NCBI GenBank assembly: GCA_036320915.1
Contig: JAXBDG010000011.1
Coordinates: 704,501 to 768,500, forward strand
DNA length: 64,000 nucleotides
Direction of reading: 5' to 3'
From: Linnemannia elongata
Taxonomy: Eukaryota > Mortierellomycota > Mortierellomycetes > Mortierellales > Mortierellaceae
The notes beneath the pieces are model-generated. The model did not search any database. It saw nothing but the letters and a program-made list of their open reading frames with translations, and was not told the origin of the DNA. The stretch's first letter is position 1, and each line of letters opens with the position of its first letter. The position numbers and the translations under genes were made by a program. Shown here piece by piece: positions 23,326-34,146 of this stretch.

Positions 23326-26300
23326 TTAACTGGATTGAATGTTCAGGTTAGTTGTCGTCTCCTCAAGAGTTGGCTCTGACCGGATCTCAAGTCCTCCATT
23401 GGCTTCTGCCTTCTGGAGGGTCGCCTGGGAGACCTCATCCACCGCTGCTGCGTGCTGCTCTTTTTCCTTGACCTCGTCAGAGGCAACCGTTGCTGCCGTG
23501 CTATGGACGTCCTCAGCAGGTGATGCTGCCAAAACACCGTTGGTTGTATGCTCACCATTAACCTTCTCTGCTGCCATCGTGGTCTCTGTCGATGTCGATG
23601 CTGGTGCGCCTGATGCATGGTCGTCCGACGGTACAACAACAATGTTCACTTGTGACTTGACCTTCTCCTCTGTGCCATTGGCCTTCTCCTCCTCTGATTC
23701 TCCATTGACAGGCGCTACTGCAGGCGCGACCACGGCAATAGCAGCAGCAGCCTTCTTTTCCTCAGCCGCCTTGCGCTCCTTTGCCTGCTCCTCCTCTGCC
23801 GCGACCAATCCTTCAAACTCGTTGACCTTACCCAGCAAGTCTCCGCTACCGTTGATTCCGCCATTGAGCCAGAGTAGGCTGTGCGAGTTGCTGAGACGGA
23901 AACTACCTGCAGGCGATGAAGTCTGGAAAGGGTGTCCCGAAGCTGTTCCGTACAGTGAATCCCTCAATCTGGGCGAAGGTGGCGCAAAGTGGCTGAAGCG
24001 GGGCGATGGGGGAGATGAACCAGAGCGAGGCGAAGGTGGAACTGACAAAGCAGAGCAAATCGAGTTGGAGCCGGAATCAGTCTGGTCAGCAAGGAACTGG
24101 CCCAGGAAATCGATGATAAGCGGCTCCTTCATCGAGTTGAGCTTATATTCCTCCAGAGACAGCTTGCCGTCGTTATTGACATCCAGATCATCAAAGATAC
24201 GCTTGACCAACTCTTGAATCTGGTGCGTCTCATCCTGAGTTGATCCTGCAACGACCGAGTGCTGTACATGCAGTTACAAGATGAAAAGGGGAGCCATATG
24301 CAGTTACAGGAACAAAGGAAATGAGAAAAACAAAGGAGACAAGAGAATAGTTAGTCATTCATGTTGACTAGAGAAATGCACACCATCCTTTGTTTTTCAA
24401 TCATCCTTCTCGTATGAACATGAAACAACACTATAGAGCGTGCGCAAAGGCTCCAAGGGCACGAGGTTCCTTACCAATTGAGTCATGGCCCTTTCCAGTC
24501 CAGGACGAGTGATATATCCAGCATGGTCAATGTCGTACAACTTGAACGAGACTAGATAGATAACGAAAAAGCAACCAGATAGTAAAAAAGTGAGTTTAGT
24601 CGCCGTCTTTTTACGACGCAGAGGACTCATTGTTCGTACTCCATCCGTGTGTCCGCCCTTTCTCCCAATCTCGTTTGGCGTAAAATTTCTGTGTTTGCCT
24701 CTGTGCTTGTCTGTTTTGTCGTATCAATACGGATCCTTCCAGACGCTCATCTCATTTCTTGCCAGGGGCAGCAAGGGGTGGTAGGTAGGTCATCAGACTA
24801 TTCCAGAAAACAAAGTGCGAGACAAATTGACGCCCGTCAGCAGAGATGAAATGAACTTACGCTCGAGCTTCTCGTCCGGGGTGCCCTTCATGAAGACGGA
24901 AAGGCCTTCAATAAACTCTTTAAAGTTAACGCCCTTTGTATTGGGGTTAGTGTCGAAGGCGGAGAACAGCCTGGTCAGGAAAACATCGTCCAAGGGCGAG
25001 GAATGCAAGATACGACGGAAGGTCTATTAGAAAAGAACACAACGTGTTAGATTAGTGAGATATGTCAAGCAAGCGAGGAGTAGGGTATAGGAGAGAGGGG
25101 GCTCGCTGCGTGAGAGAAAAGGGAGTAGTTTCAAGCTGCGGTCTCTTCCTTTTTGGTTAAAGTTGTCATCCATGTTTTCGTTGTCATCGATGGCAAAGTG
25201 TCGTCGTCGTTGCTGTTGTTAATGCTGTAGACGAAGGGCCGAGGCGAGACATAAAAACGGCGAAAAAAACCGAACGTGTGTTGAATGAACCCGTTGTTTT
25301 TTTTTTTTTTTTTTTTTTTTTTGGTGCTTGTCGTTATTATTATCTTCTTCCAGAAGATACCAGCCGTATGTTCCCTCTCCTACTCTTTTTCCCTGGCTGA
25401 CTTGAGCAAAGCAACGCGGGACAGATTGAGCTAAAGAGCCCTTTGGTAATCCCCAATTGTCTTCGTCGGATATTTTTGAATAATGCAATATCAATGAGGA
25501 TTGACAGCGAAAGAGTGTGAGTGATTGAGAGAGCGTGCGATCGAACTGTAAAACAAACAAAAAAAAAAGAGGCCATGGCTCACTCTTTTCTCCCTCTCTC
25601 TCTCCCTCCCTCTGTTTGTCTCTCTGGACAAACAGATGGACAGAGACAGAGAGGGAGGGACAAAAAAGAAACCCAAGTGTTTATGCATATAGGATTGCCT
25701 CCATTGCCAGCGTTGTTTTCCTGCTTCTTTTGTTGCTTTGTTGTGAATGGTTCCCCGAGAGTGCAAAGCGTCGATTGGTCACACAATTTATCGCCACTCG
25801 CACTTTTTGTCCTGTCCTGCGCTTCACAAGTGAGTGTCAGACAACACCCACACAAGAAACCATTGAGATAAGAGAGACGTGCGCCTGATTATTTGTTTTG
25901 GTTTTGTTCTCTTGTCTTTACTCTTCTGGACACAAGGGTTGTCTTTGTTGTTGTGGGCGTAAAACATAGTGCTCCAGACCCCTGTCGGTAGCCAACTCTG
26001 TCCCTGCCGTCAGCAAACGAGTCGGATAAGAAGAAATAGAAAATAAGTGTGTGTATGGGACAAATACTTGCCTCCTTGAACTGTGCCTCGGTGAGGACGT
26101 TGGACCGAGAGGCGTTTGACGTCTTTTCAAACTCGCGTCTGAGAGTGTTAATCTCACGCTTCGAGACTAATGAGGCGAAGAAGGTGAATGAAATGAGAAA
26201 CAAAAACAAGAGATGGTGATGAGTTGACTGTCCTTGAGGTAAAGAGAAGAGAGGAGAAGAGGAGAGACGAGAGGAGGGTAGTAGTTTATTAAGGCAGGAG

Positions 26301-26376
26301 AAGAAAGTGTTCGCGATAGTTTACAGTGGGTACGTCTGGCAAGGTCCTTGTTTTCTTTTGAGTGTTTTGCTCCCAT
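23326..26376 (-). CDS. Calcineurin-B-like EF-hand protein with long disordered tail
   Basis: Five exons at 23326-24261, 24475-24551, 24861-25023, 26072-26166 and 26325-26376 give 440 residues in continuous frame. The start MGAKHSKENKD has Gly at position 2 and Ser at 6, an N-myristoylation pattern shared with NCS and calcineurin B proteins. The order of helices matches calcineurin B (FKEFIEGLSVF, then KLELSFKLYDID). The first EF-hand is degenerate. The second loop, DTNPNTKGVNFKE, is one residue longer than the usual 12. The third (DIDHAGYITRPG, residues 110-121) lacks the final Glu. The fourth (DVNNDGKLSLEE, 156-167) is canonical. About 250 extra residues follow, with three PPSPR motifs and an Ala/Glu-rich end. 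Calcineurin B itself is only about 170 residues, so this is probably a related calcium sensor rather than the phosphatase subunit. The long second intron has a GC donor. Confidence 0.82.
25297..25322. repeat. poly-T tract, 26 nt
   Basis: Uninterrupted T run on the plus strand inside the 1,048-nt second intron of the EF-hand gene; it is poly-A on that gene's sense strand. Confidence 0.95.
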
Positions 26377-27812
26377 TGTTGAAAGTGTGAGTGAGTATGT
26401 GTTGTTTGGAGGGGAGGGGTGAAGAAGGTGAGAGTGAGAGTGAGAGTGTGCTTGTGGAAGGTGTGGACGAGGTATGGGAATGTGTGGGTGAGCAAGTAAA
26501 AGTAAAAGAAAGAGATGTACGGGTGTCGAGAAGAGCGAAACGGAAGAAGAAAAACACTCGAGTCAAAGAGTCAAATAGAGGTGAGACCAAGGTGGCGTCC
26601 TAAATTGCTCTCTCGCTCTCCCCCTTCCCTCCCCTGTGCATCTCGTCGTGTCTTCTTTCTTTCTCCGCCACTCAATTTGAGTCTCGTTGTCATCTCATTT
26701 TTTTTTCCACCTTCGATACCGTCGTCGGCAAGTCAACCACCAATTAATCACCCGCTGGCAACATGGCATGACATGGATAGATGTTAAAAGATTGCCATGT
26801 CATGCCATAGTGTTCTTCCTTCCACTCTTCCTTTTTTCCCTAGTCGATCTCCACAACAAAAAGGACCCTTCCTTTCCTTTAAGACCCCTTCTTCATTGCA
26901 TGTGCAATACAGAACCCCATCGTCTCACTTTTGGCCAACCCTGGCACTGAACCTATCCTAACTTCTCGGCTACAATGAAGGAAGGTCACGGGGCAGGTAG
27001 GCGCGTGGTCCAAATTGATGTGATCAGAAATGAATAATATCTTTCGCCCGAGGGCACCTTTCTTCACTGCTTCGCCATGAGCTTGAATTTTTATTAGTAT
27101 TTTTATCCCGCCGGGGCATCACGGCCAGGGTCAGGGTCGGGGTCGGGATCAGGGTCATCAAGAAGAAAATACATACACCCTACGCATAACGCATAACCGA
27201 CGTCATTCTACCTGAGTGTCTTATTTGTTTGGAACTTGCTCTTTGCAAAGAATGCATGTGTTACTCACTTCCAGTACTCAGTCCACAATCGATGTTTTTA
27301 CCAACAACCTTCTTAACCATAACATCGTCACACATTACGAAAGGAGCATCGTCGTGTATCAAGGCAAAAAAAAAAAAAAATCAAGAAAAAGCCGAGTGGG
27401 GAGCAAACCGGGTAAGCGGAGAAGGTGAACCAAAGAAGCGTATAGATTATGAATAGAAGAAGGGAGAAAACAGGGGATATGGTAAGTTGAACTCGCGACC
27501 CCTACTCCCTGTCGCCCCTTCTTTTATAAGGAGGCAAGGGGTTTGGTGTCAAACAAAGACAAAGACAACTGAACAAAAAAGGCATAATTGAACTCGCGCA
27601 TGGGTTAGGCCAGGCTCATGGACCAATCATGATCGTTTCACGTAACTAACAAAAACGCAATTAAAGAAAATATAGGGGTAGGGTCTTTGGTGGCAAATAC
27701 TGAAAAGAAATGCAGGAATGAGAGATGTCGCTGGATATTATTGATGGGTAAGGCGATCACTCGATGTAGCAAAGTTGTCGACAGTAAAGACAAAAAAAAA
27801 ATTAGACATGCA
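26377..27812. other. Noncoding interval between EF-hand and velvet genes
   Basis: About 1.4 kb holding the presumed promoter of the EF-hand gene and the 3' flank of the velvet gene. It contains GT/GA-rich DNA at 26380-26510, a degenerate hexamer array at 27127-27157, and an A run near 27366. I see no gene. Confidence 0.6.
27127..27157. repeat. Degenerate GGGTCR hexamer array
   Basis: About five head-to-tail copies of a GGGTCA/GGGTCG-type hexamer in noncoding DNA, with small variations. Function unknown. Confidence 0.8.
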
Positions 27813-29461
27813 TCAGACCTCCTTGCCATCCATTTCCTCGATATCCTCGATCTTGTCTGCATCCTGCTTGGCGGTTTCTGGTTCTGATAGTACTAGCGCT
27901 CTGTTGCGCCCTACTCGCGTCTCCTTTCGTAATGGAATCCGTACACCTTGGTCAAACAGCATCTTGGAAAGCGGCGTCGATTCTAGACCAAGGATTTCAA
28001 CCATAAAGACAGTGATATAATAGTGAGAATCAAACACATCTCATAAGGGTCCAAGTCTGGATTAGCATGACAATAGAAACCACTGAGTATGTAACATGCA
28101 CCACCACAACAAATAGATAAACAAACAAACAGACAAAAAAAAAAAAGGCCTGAAAAGGAATCTCTTCTCCGTCTATGTTTCCTCTGACTTACTGATCATG
28201 CCTGGGAAGCGTTTTGCATGAAAGATTTCAAACGGTGCCGAGAAGACCGTTGCGAGGACTGGTGATGGAACCAATGGTGATCTATTTGCAAGAAATTACA
28301 ATTGTCCACATGAGTTTTTCACTAAACCAAGGCAGCAAAGACACGTTCAAACACTAATGGAAAGCATAAAAAAAGAATCGGCGCTACTCACTCGGGTAAC
28401 ATCACGAATGAAAACTTTAGGGTGTACATGCCGTCTGTTCTGACACTAAGGTCGGGAAAGGCAAAGAAGATGCCATAGTTCCCGGTCAAGTCCTTGAGTA
28501 GATCGCCCGATGCGCCTGTGGATCCTGTAAGATTGCGAGTGGATATCGGAGGCGGGACAGCAAGGTGGAGGATAGACATGGTCGAATCACCAATAGTCCT
28601 GACTTCCGGTGTGGCTGGGATGATGGTTGTTGTTGCGGGATTGGCGACGAGTGAGCAGGATTGCGCCTGGTCTACTGTGAATAGCTCTGCCATGACCATG
28701 CATTGCGAAATGTCGACGGCGCCAGGAACGCTAGGTTCGTTTCGAAAATGAGCGCGACCGAAGAATAGTTGGGAGAGATAAGTGTGAAAAGGGTTAAATG
28801 GGTGACACTGATTGACTTGGTATGGTGTTTGGTGTCATTGATGCTACATCATCACTCAAACAACATCGAGCGGATCAAATTGCTGTCGCTGCAACCTACT
28901 TTAGGTCTACAGGGGACCCGTCTCCTTCCCGAACCGTTAGACGCACAATTGGCGGAGGGTCCATTGGTCGTCGATCCTAAATGCAGTATGAAAGAAGATC
29001 AATAGTAGGAGAATGTGTTAAAATAGATATGGGTACCGGGTTTAACTCTCTCGCCTTGTCATCACTTTTCCTGAATCCGTTTATTTTCCGAAGGCATGCA
29101 CGCCGATGCGTACAGTCTCTCAAAGAGAAAATTCTTCAAAGGCAATACATCAAGCAACCATGGCAAAAAGGCAATTTTTCTTCTACTTGTTCTCAAAGAA
29201 CATTGACTTACCTTATCACCAAACCCGCACATCCGGGCATGGATGGGATTCTGCTCCATCGTCAACTCATAGGTCCTGCGAGGGGCAAACAGTCGGAAAC
29301 GGCCATGGTTATAGGATGAACAGAGGGAGTAAAAGTTGGTCAGCTTTAAGGATGGACTATTTGTTGCATTGGTGTTGTTGTTTGTTGACCAAAGTGTTGC
29401 ACTTGTTTGCTGTATGCGATGTGGATTCTGATGCTGACACAGTAGTTGGCAGGCTGAACCC
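27813..29461 (-). CDS. Velvet-domain transcription regulator
   Basis: Exons at 27813-27982, 28193-28281, 28392-28730, 28900-28976 and about 29212-29461 join in frame. The velvet fold is unmistakable: TYELTMEQNPIHARMCGFGD, then DRRPMDPPPIVRLTV, then GIFFAFPDLSVRTDGMYTLK, then APFEIFHAKRFPGMI, ending with LFDQGVRIPLRKE. Velvet proteins are fungal DNA-binding regulators that dimerise and couple light and environment to sporulation and secondary metabolism. Which subfamily (VosA, VelB, VeA or an early-diverging type) cannot be said. The exon at 29212-29461 has no ATG in frame. A TTAG acceptor at 29463-29462 suggests a further 5' exon, which I could not locate, so the start is open. The C-terminus is short and acidic, with no separate activation domain visible. 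Confidence 0.88.
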
Positions 29462-31057
29462 CTAACTCAATTGAAACTGTCGTCCTCCATGACGAGCAAT
29501 CCGAGAAGCGAGGATGTGAATGAAAAAGGCAGTGAAGAAAAGAAAAGGGAAGGAGAAGAGAGGAGAAGAAAGCGAGACCAATAGGTGTGGATGTGTTATA
29601 GACGAGAACAAGGAGAAGAGCGCGGTAGACTGGGCAAGTATTGGTGCTTCAGTACTATGTGTTTAAAAAGGGCATGGATAAATAGGGAAAAAATCGGGTG
29701 GATCATCGCCTCTTATATATAAAAAAAAGGTTGATTATGCCGAGAGCTTGGACTCACGCTGCCTTCATTGGCAAACAAAGTCGTGCCAGAAATGGACAGG
29801 GTACACCTCGTTTTTCTCGATAGAAGAAGCAATTTATTGTCCAATGCCCCGTGCCAGTATTCCAATTCCTTCTTTCTCTCCTGCGTTTGCTTCATCCTCA
29901 TCTCCTGTGTCCGTCCCTTCTCGTCATCTACGAAATGGCGGTCTAGGGACATATCCATGTACAACATCCACCATGAAGTAACACAACATAGAATACGCAA
30001 ACCCAGTGAATTGAAATAAGGTAGTAAGAAAGGTGAGTAGAATAACAAGGGGTTTAGTCAAGACAACAGTGCTGCAGCAATAATATCTTTTTTTTTACTT
30101 TCTCTATCCTCATCTTTCTCCTCCACCTCCTTTTTTTTTCCTTTAAGTGAAGCTGTATGATCGAGTAACCTGGGCAGTTTTTGGACTAGCTGGTAACCAT
30201 TTCTTTCGTGTTTACATCTCCGTGACTGACAGACTGCGACTGGAGACAATAGAGCATGGTGTCCTGCGGGTGTGATGACCCGTTGCGACCACTCATGGCC
30301 GTGTGGTGCGCGAGTTCTCCTTTTTTTGAAACACAATGGAATATACCGATAGGAGAATTAACCCCCGGGTCGAGGCACTAAAAGGCACAAAGAGTCAAGC
30401 CTAATAAAAAGACGTGACGCTCGCTGCATGCCCATTCAGACGCCTCAAAGTGTTGACTTCCTTTGCCCCTCTTCTTGCTCCTCTGTGTATGTCTGTGTCT
30501 CTCTGTCATCTCTTTCTTTCATCTCCCCCTCCATACCCCTTTAATCATTTCTGCCTTTTGTCCATCTTTTTTTTCTGTACCCTCAATCAGCAGCACTACC
30601 CAAGGCGCGTGAATATTTCTATTGCATAGTTTTGCATATTGTGAGTTACCTTGAATTTGAATCCATTAAACTATTCACTCCAATGCTTTTACTGAAGCAA
30701 AGTGAATATGGGGTAAGGGGAGAGGGATTGCGGGTCTGTGACCGATATTGAAAGAGCTCCCTTGAACATAAAAAATAGAATGGCGAATTAGCGTTAGATT
30801 TTCGAGTTGGTTTCTACATCTCGCACATCTCTTTCTCTTTCTTTCTTAAGCTTTGTCCAAGAAAACATAAAAAAAAGAAGGGGTAGTGGTCTTCATTAGA
30901 GAAAAAAAAAAGAATACAGCGAGCAGAAGGGGGATGGAGAATATGATGTAGGTTCGGCCGTTTGGCTAAAGGTTCGAAGGATCGATGTCATTCGGATCAA
31001 AATGAGAGGCAAAGAAAAAAAAATGCAGGTAAAACGCGATGTTGAAATAAACGAAAT

Positions 31058-31099
31058 CCACTCTGGTGGGCCAACGTCCCAGCAGAGTGGTTTTTTTTT
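31058..31099 (+). other. GC-rich hairpin followed by T9
   Basis: Arms of 13 bases (one mismatch) around a loop CCAACGT form a stem, followed at once on the plus strand by nine T. This resembles an intrinsic terminator or the end of a small structured RNA. No RNA gene was recognised upstream. Confidence 0.6.
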
Positions 31100-31717
31100 G
31101 TCGTTGAGTTCAAATCACCCCTTTGTGTATTTTTAAACCAGTGATGGTCAGACGAACAGCAGGGTGTATTGGACTCTTAATCAGGTAGAAAGGCATACCT
31201 TTTCTTGCTTGCTTGTTGTTGTTTAATTGTACCAGGTTAAGGGAGATGGGTCGCCCAGAGCTGCCAACAGTGAGTCGTGCCAAAAAAAAGTAAATGTCAG
31301 TATCGTCTCTTTTTTAGTGCGTGAGAGTAGAAGGGTTAATGAGAGTGAAGGTGGGAGAGCAACACGTAAAGAATTGAATATTATAGCCTGTGTTCAATTG
31401 GCTACATGCAAGCCGTCGAACAAAGTACGCCGGTGAAGGGCGACGAATTATCTGTCGCGGAAATGAATGAACAGTGGACGGTGAGTCGTATTCGATTGTG
31501 TACCTGGCTGTAGTGAATTATATGAATGTGAGGAGGAAAGTAGGTGTTGGTGTGCTTGCAATGAGAATGAGAATTAAATGAGGAATGGGTGAAATGGACC
31601 GAGGGCTAGGTTGTCGAATGAGCGAATGAGCGACGGCAGAAAATAAAGGTGGAGGAAGTATGCCTTTTGAAGAAGGTGGATGAAGTGGGTATATGTGTAT
31701 GTGTGAGTGGCTGTAAT

Positions 31718-31738
31718 GTTGTTGTTGTTGTTGTTGTT
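31718..31738. repeat. TTG microsatellite
   Basis: About seven copies of a GTT/TTG trinucleotide in noncoding DNA. Confidence 0.9.
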
Positions 31739-31887
31739 TGCGTGTAAGGGTATGGTGCAAGCGTATGTATGACACGAGTGTATGTATGCGTGTGCAAAGG
31801 AAGATTGTCGTTAGTGTCAGGAAGTGGTAAAAACAAGTGTCCGTTGGCGAGTGCGGGCGGTGATTGGTCGATTTGAGATATTTTGTG

Positions 31888-31936
31888 AGAGGGAAGAGGG
31901 AAGAGGGAAGAGGGAAGAGGGAAGAGGGAAGAGGGA
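31888..31936. repeat. AGAGGGA minisatellite, about seven copies
   Basis: Seven perfect or nearly perfect head-to-tail copies of a 7-bp unit, running into a less regular GA-rich tract to about 32030. Because 7 is not a multiple of 3, the tract stays open in several frames and yields artefactual Ser/Leu/Pro-rich reading frames on the minus strand. Confidence 0.9.
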
Positions 31937-32063
31937 GGAGAGAAGAGAGAAGAGAGAAGAGAGAGGAGAGAGAAGACAGAGGAGAAGACAGAGGAGAGAG
32001 GAGAAGAGAGAAGAAAAGAGAAATGAAGTGAATTGAAGACGAAAAGGAGGACAAAAGACCAAC

Positions 32064-32087
32064 AAAAAAAAAAAAAAAAAAAAAAAA
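32064..32087. repeat. poly-A tract, 24 nt
   Basis: Uninterrupted A run on the plus strand just after the GA-rich minisatellite region. Confidence 0.95.
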
Positions 32088-32760
32088 GGTTATAAGAACC
32101 AGATCTTATGAAGGAGAGCTGGACACTAATACTAACACGAGAGAGCGAATCCACTCTCACGGGACTGAATGTATGAAATATCCGAGATGGTATTTCTGCG
32201 GACTTGAGCACACTCATCAAACTCTGACTTATGAAGGACAAACCTTAGATGGCCCATAGTCTTAGCTCATCACTCACGCTTCATCTGTCTCTATCTCTCT
32301 CGCTCGCCTTGCTCTTAGAGTCGAGACTAAAGCCCAAACATGCTCATCTCAACTACAAGCCTCCAGTCCACAAAACAACAACCAGAATGGATACCGTCTG
32401 CGGATCGAAAGAATTCCCCTTCACCCTCTGGAGTACAAAGGGGATTCCATACTCCTCCTTTCTTCACATCACTCTCTGTCTCTGCTCTCTCGCTCAGATC
32501 AGCCCCCCCTTTTTTTTGCTACTTGAAATTTCTTGCCCTTTGGAGTACTGTCCCTTTTTGCTCTGTCTTGGCGCCTTGCCTTGTTGTCAGACTGACACGC
32601 ATCCCTCCTCTCCCTTACGTCTATCACCCTCGCACGATGCAGTCATTCCCTCTCCTTTTCCAAAGTGATTGCTGTCGTGATCTCCACCCTTTTCTTTCAT
32701 CTATGCCCATTTCAATGGTGGAAGAGTGAACACCAATAATCATATCTCCAATTGGTTCAA

Positions 32761-32779
32761 TTTTTTTTTTTTTTTTTTT
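32761..32779. repeat. poly-T tract, 19 nt
   Basis: Uninterrupted T run on the plus strand in noncoding DNA. Confidence 0.95.
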
Positions 32780-33598
32780 CTTTTTTGCCTAACCTCAACC
32801 CTGTTGTTTCGCTCCTTCACACTTTTGAGTGGCACGAGAGTACTTGTTGGTTGGTTTTCCTTCCCTTCTCGCTCAATCGTGTAGAGTAATTCAGAAAAAA
32901 GAGAAGAGTCCAGGCAGAGACCGCGACTTTGTGGGCTGGAGGGCTGTCGAACACCATCCCCCGGCTCATTTTTCGTTGACACATTTTTCATTTCTGTACA
33001 TTTTTTTTTTCGTCACTTCCCACCGGAGTGGAATCTACGATTCTCCTCCCTCCCCGACTCGTGGGTGGGGGGATCGATGGATGATTGATTAAAACACCCC
33101 GTAATGAAGGATTTCCCCCCTGTCTTACATACAGCGACAATCCACAACTACTAAAAGCAATCGTAACATTACAAATATCATTTTCTTGATTAAAAGATAT
33201 GTCTTCTGGTATTCACTCCTCATGATCTCGCTGTTGCTGCTCGTCTACTCGTCACTTCGTCCGTCTCCTCTTTCTCTCCCTTGTTCCGAACTCGTAGTAA
33301 GTGATGGGGTGGGTTGGTCTTATTTATGGACGGGCATTGGTTGTGATAATGCCTTTCATGACGACTTGACTTTTGTATGTGTGTGTGTGGGAGTGGAGGG
33401 TCTTGCGTGTCACGGAGCGTGAGGCGTGAGTCGGTAAGAGAACCGGGATAATAAGAAAGAAAAGGATGTGTTTAGCATAGTAAGAAAGAAAGGGTGGGAA
33501 TATGAGAGAACAAAAGTAAGTAGGAAAGGAGGAAATAGGGTAAGAGAGGAAAAGGAAAATAGGAAAGAAAGAATTTTTTTTTTTTGAGATAATGACTC

Positions 33599-33654
33599 TC
33601 TCCCCTACTTTTCATTTTGTACGAACGACATACAAAATGAAAACGTAGGGGAGA
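33599..33654. repeat. Long inverted repeat (23-bp stem, 9-nt loop)
   Basis: Left arm 33599-33621 and right arm 33631-33654 are perfectly complementary except for one extra base in the right arm, with a 9-base loop at 33622-33630. It would form a strong hairpin in DNA or RNA. It lies in noncoding DNA, about 490 bases past the stop of the sugar-porter gene. Confidence 0.85.
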
Positions 33655-33834
33655 TTGGACGTATCGAACTATCTACTGATCAACGACCAAAAGATCGAAG
33701 CAGTCTCTCCCCTTGTCTCAAACGCGTCCTGTCAATTAAAACGCGTCCTCGTCCTGTCTAGCGAAAACAGAAAAGAAATAGACAACAACGCTGACTCGTA
33801 CAGGGCAGAGAGGGAAGCAAAAGAGGAACATGAC

Positions 33835-33855
33835 AAAAAAAAAAAAAAAAAAAAA
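33835..33855. repeat. poly-A tract, 21 nt
   Basis: Uninterrupted A run on the plus strand near the 3' flank of the sugar-porter gene. Confidence 0.95.
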
Positions 33856-34146
33856 GTCTGGAAATATTGGAATATGGGATAGAGTGTACGAAAATGTGGC
33901 CCATAAACCTTCTTGTCGCCATTTGTTCTCACGAGCATAACGATCTGTCAATCATCCAAAGAATGCAAGAATTAAATTCTAGCTCCTTGATGTTCTTTTT
34001 TCCACAGGTACGATGTACATTCGTTAGTCATTCAGAAGATGCAACCTTTTATTCTCATCCTTCAGGTTTTATACGCTGGAATTACCATAACTCTCTCGAC
34101 ACTCATATTTTCACTCTCTCCATGGGACCTACTTGTTGTATTAGCC

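Larger units (their letters stand above)
29462..34146. other. 4.7-kb noncoding interval upstream of the velvet gene
   Basis: No gene can be supported. The part nearest the velvet gene (29470-29600) is pyrimidine-rich in its sense direction and probably holds the leader and first exon. Further on are a hairpin with T run (31058-31099), a TTG microsatellite (31718-31738), a 7-bp minisatellite (31888-31936), homopolymer tracts (32064-32087, 32761-32779, 33835-33855) and a long inverted repeat (33599-33654). Open frames in 31518-32729 are products of these simple repeats. Confidence 0.6.

Noticed and set aside
27480..27625. Two tRNA-like words (GCGAGTTCAA in minus-strand sense).
   Set aside because: No complementary T-arm, no A box at the right distance and no acceptor stem could be found at either place.
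31518..32729. Frames of 80-210 codons on both strands.
   Set aside because: They come from the GA minisatellite, the TTG repeat and pyrimidine tracts; products are low-complexity and no splice structure links them.
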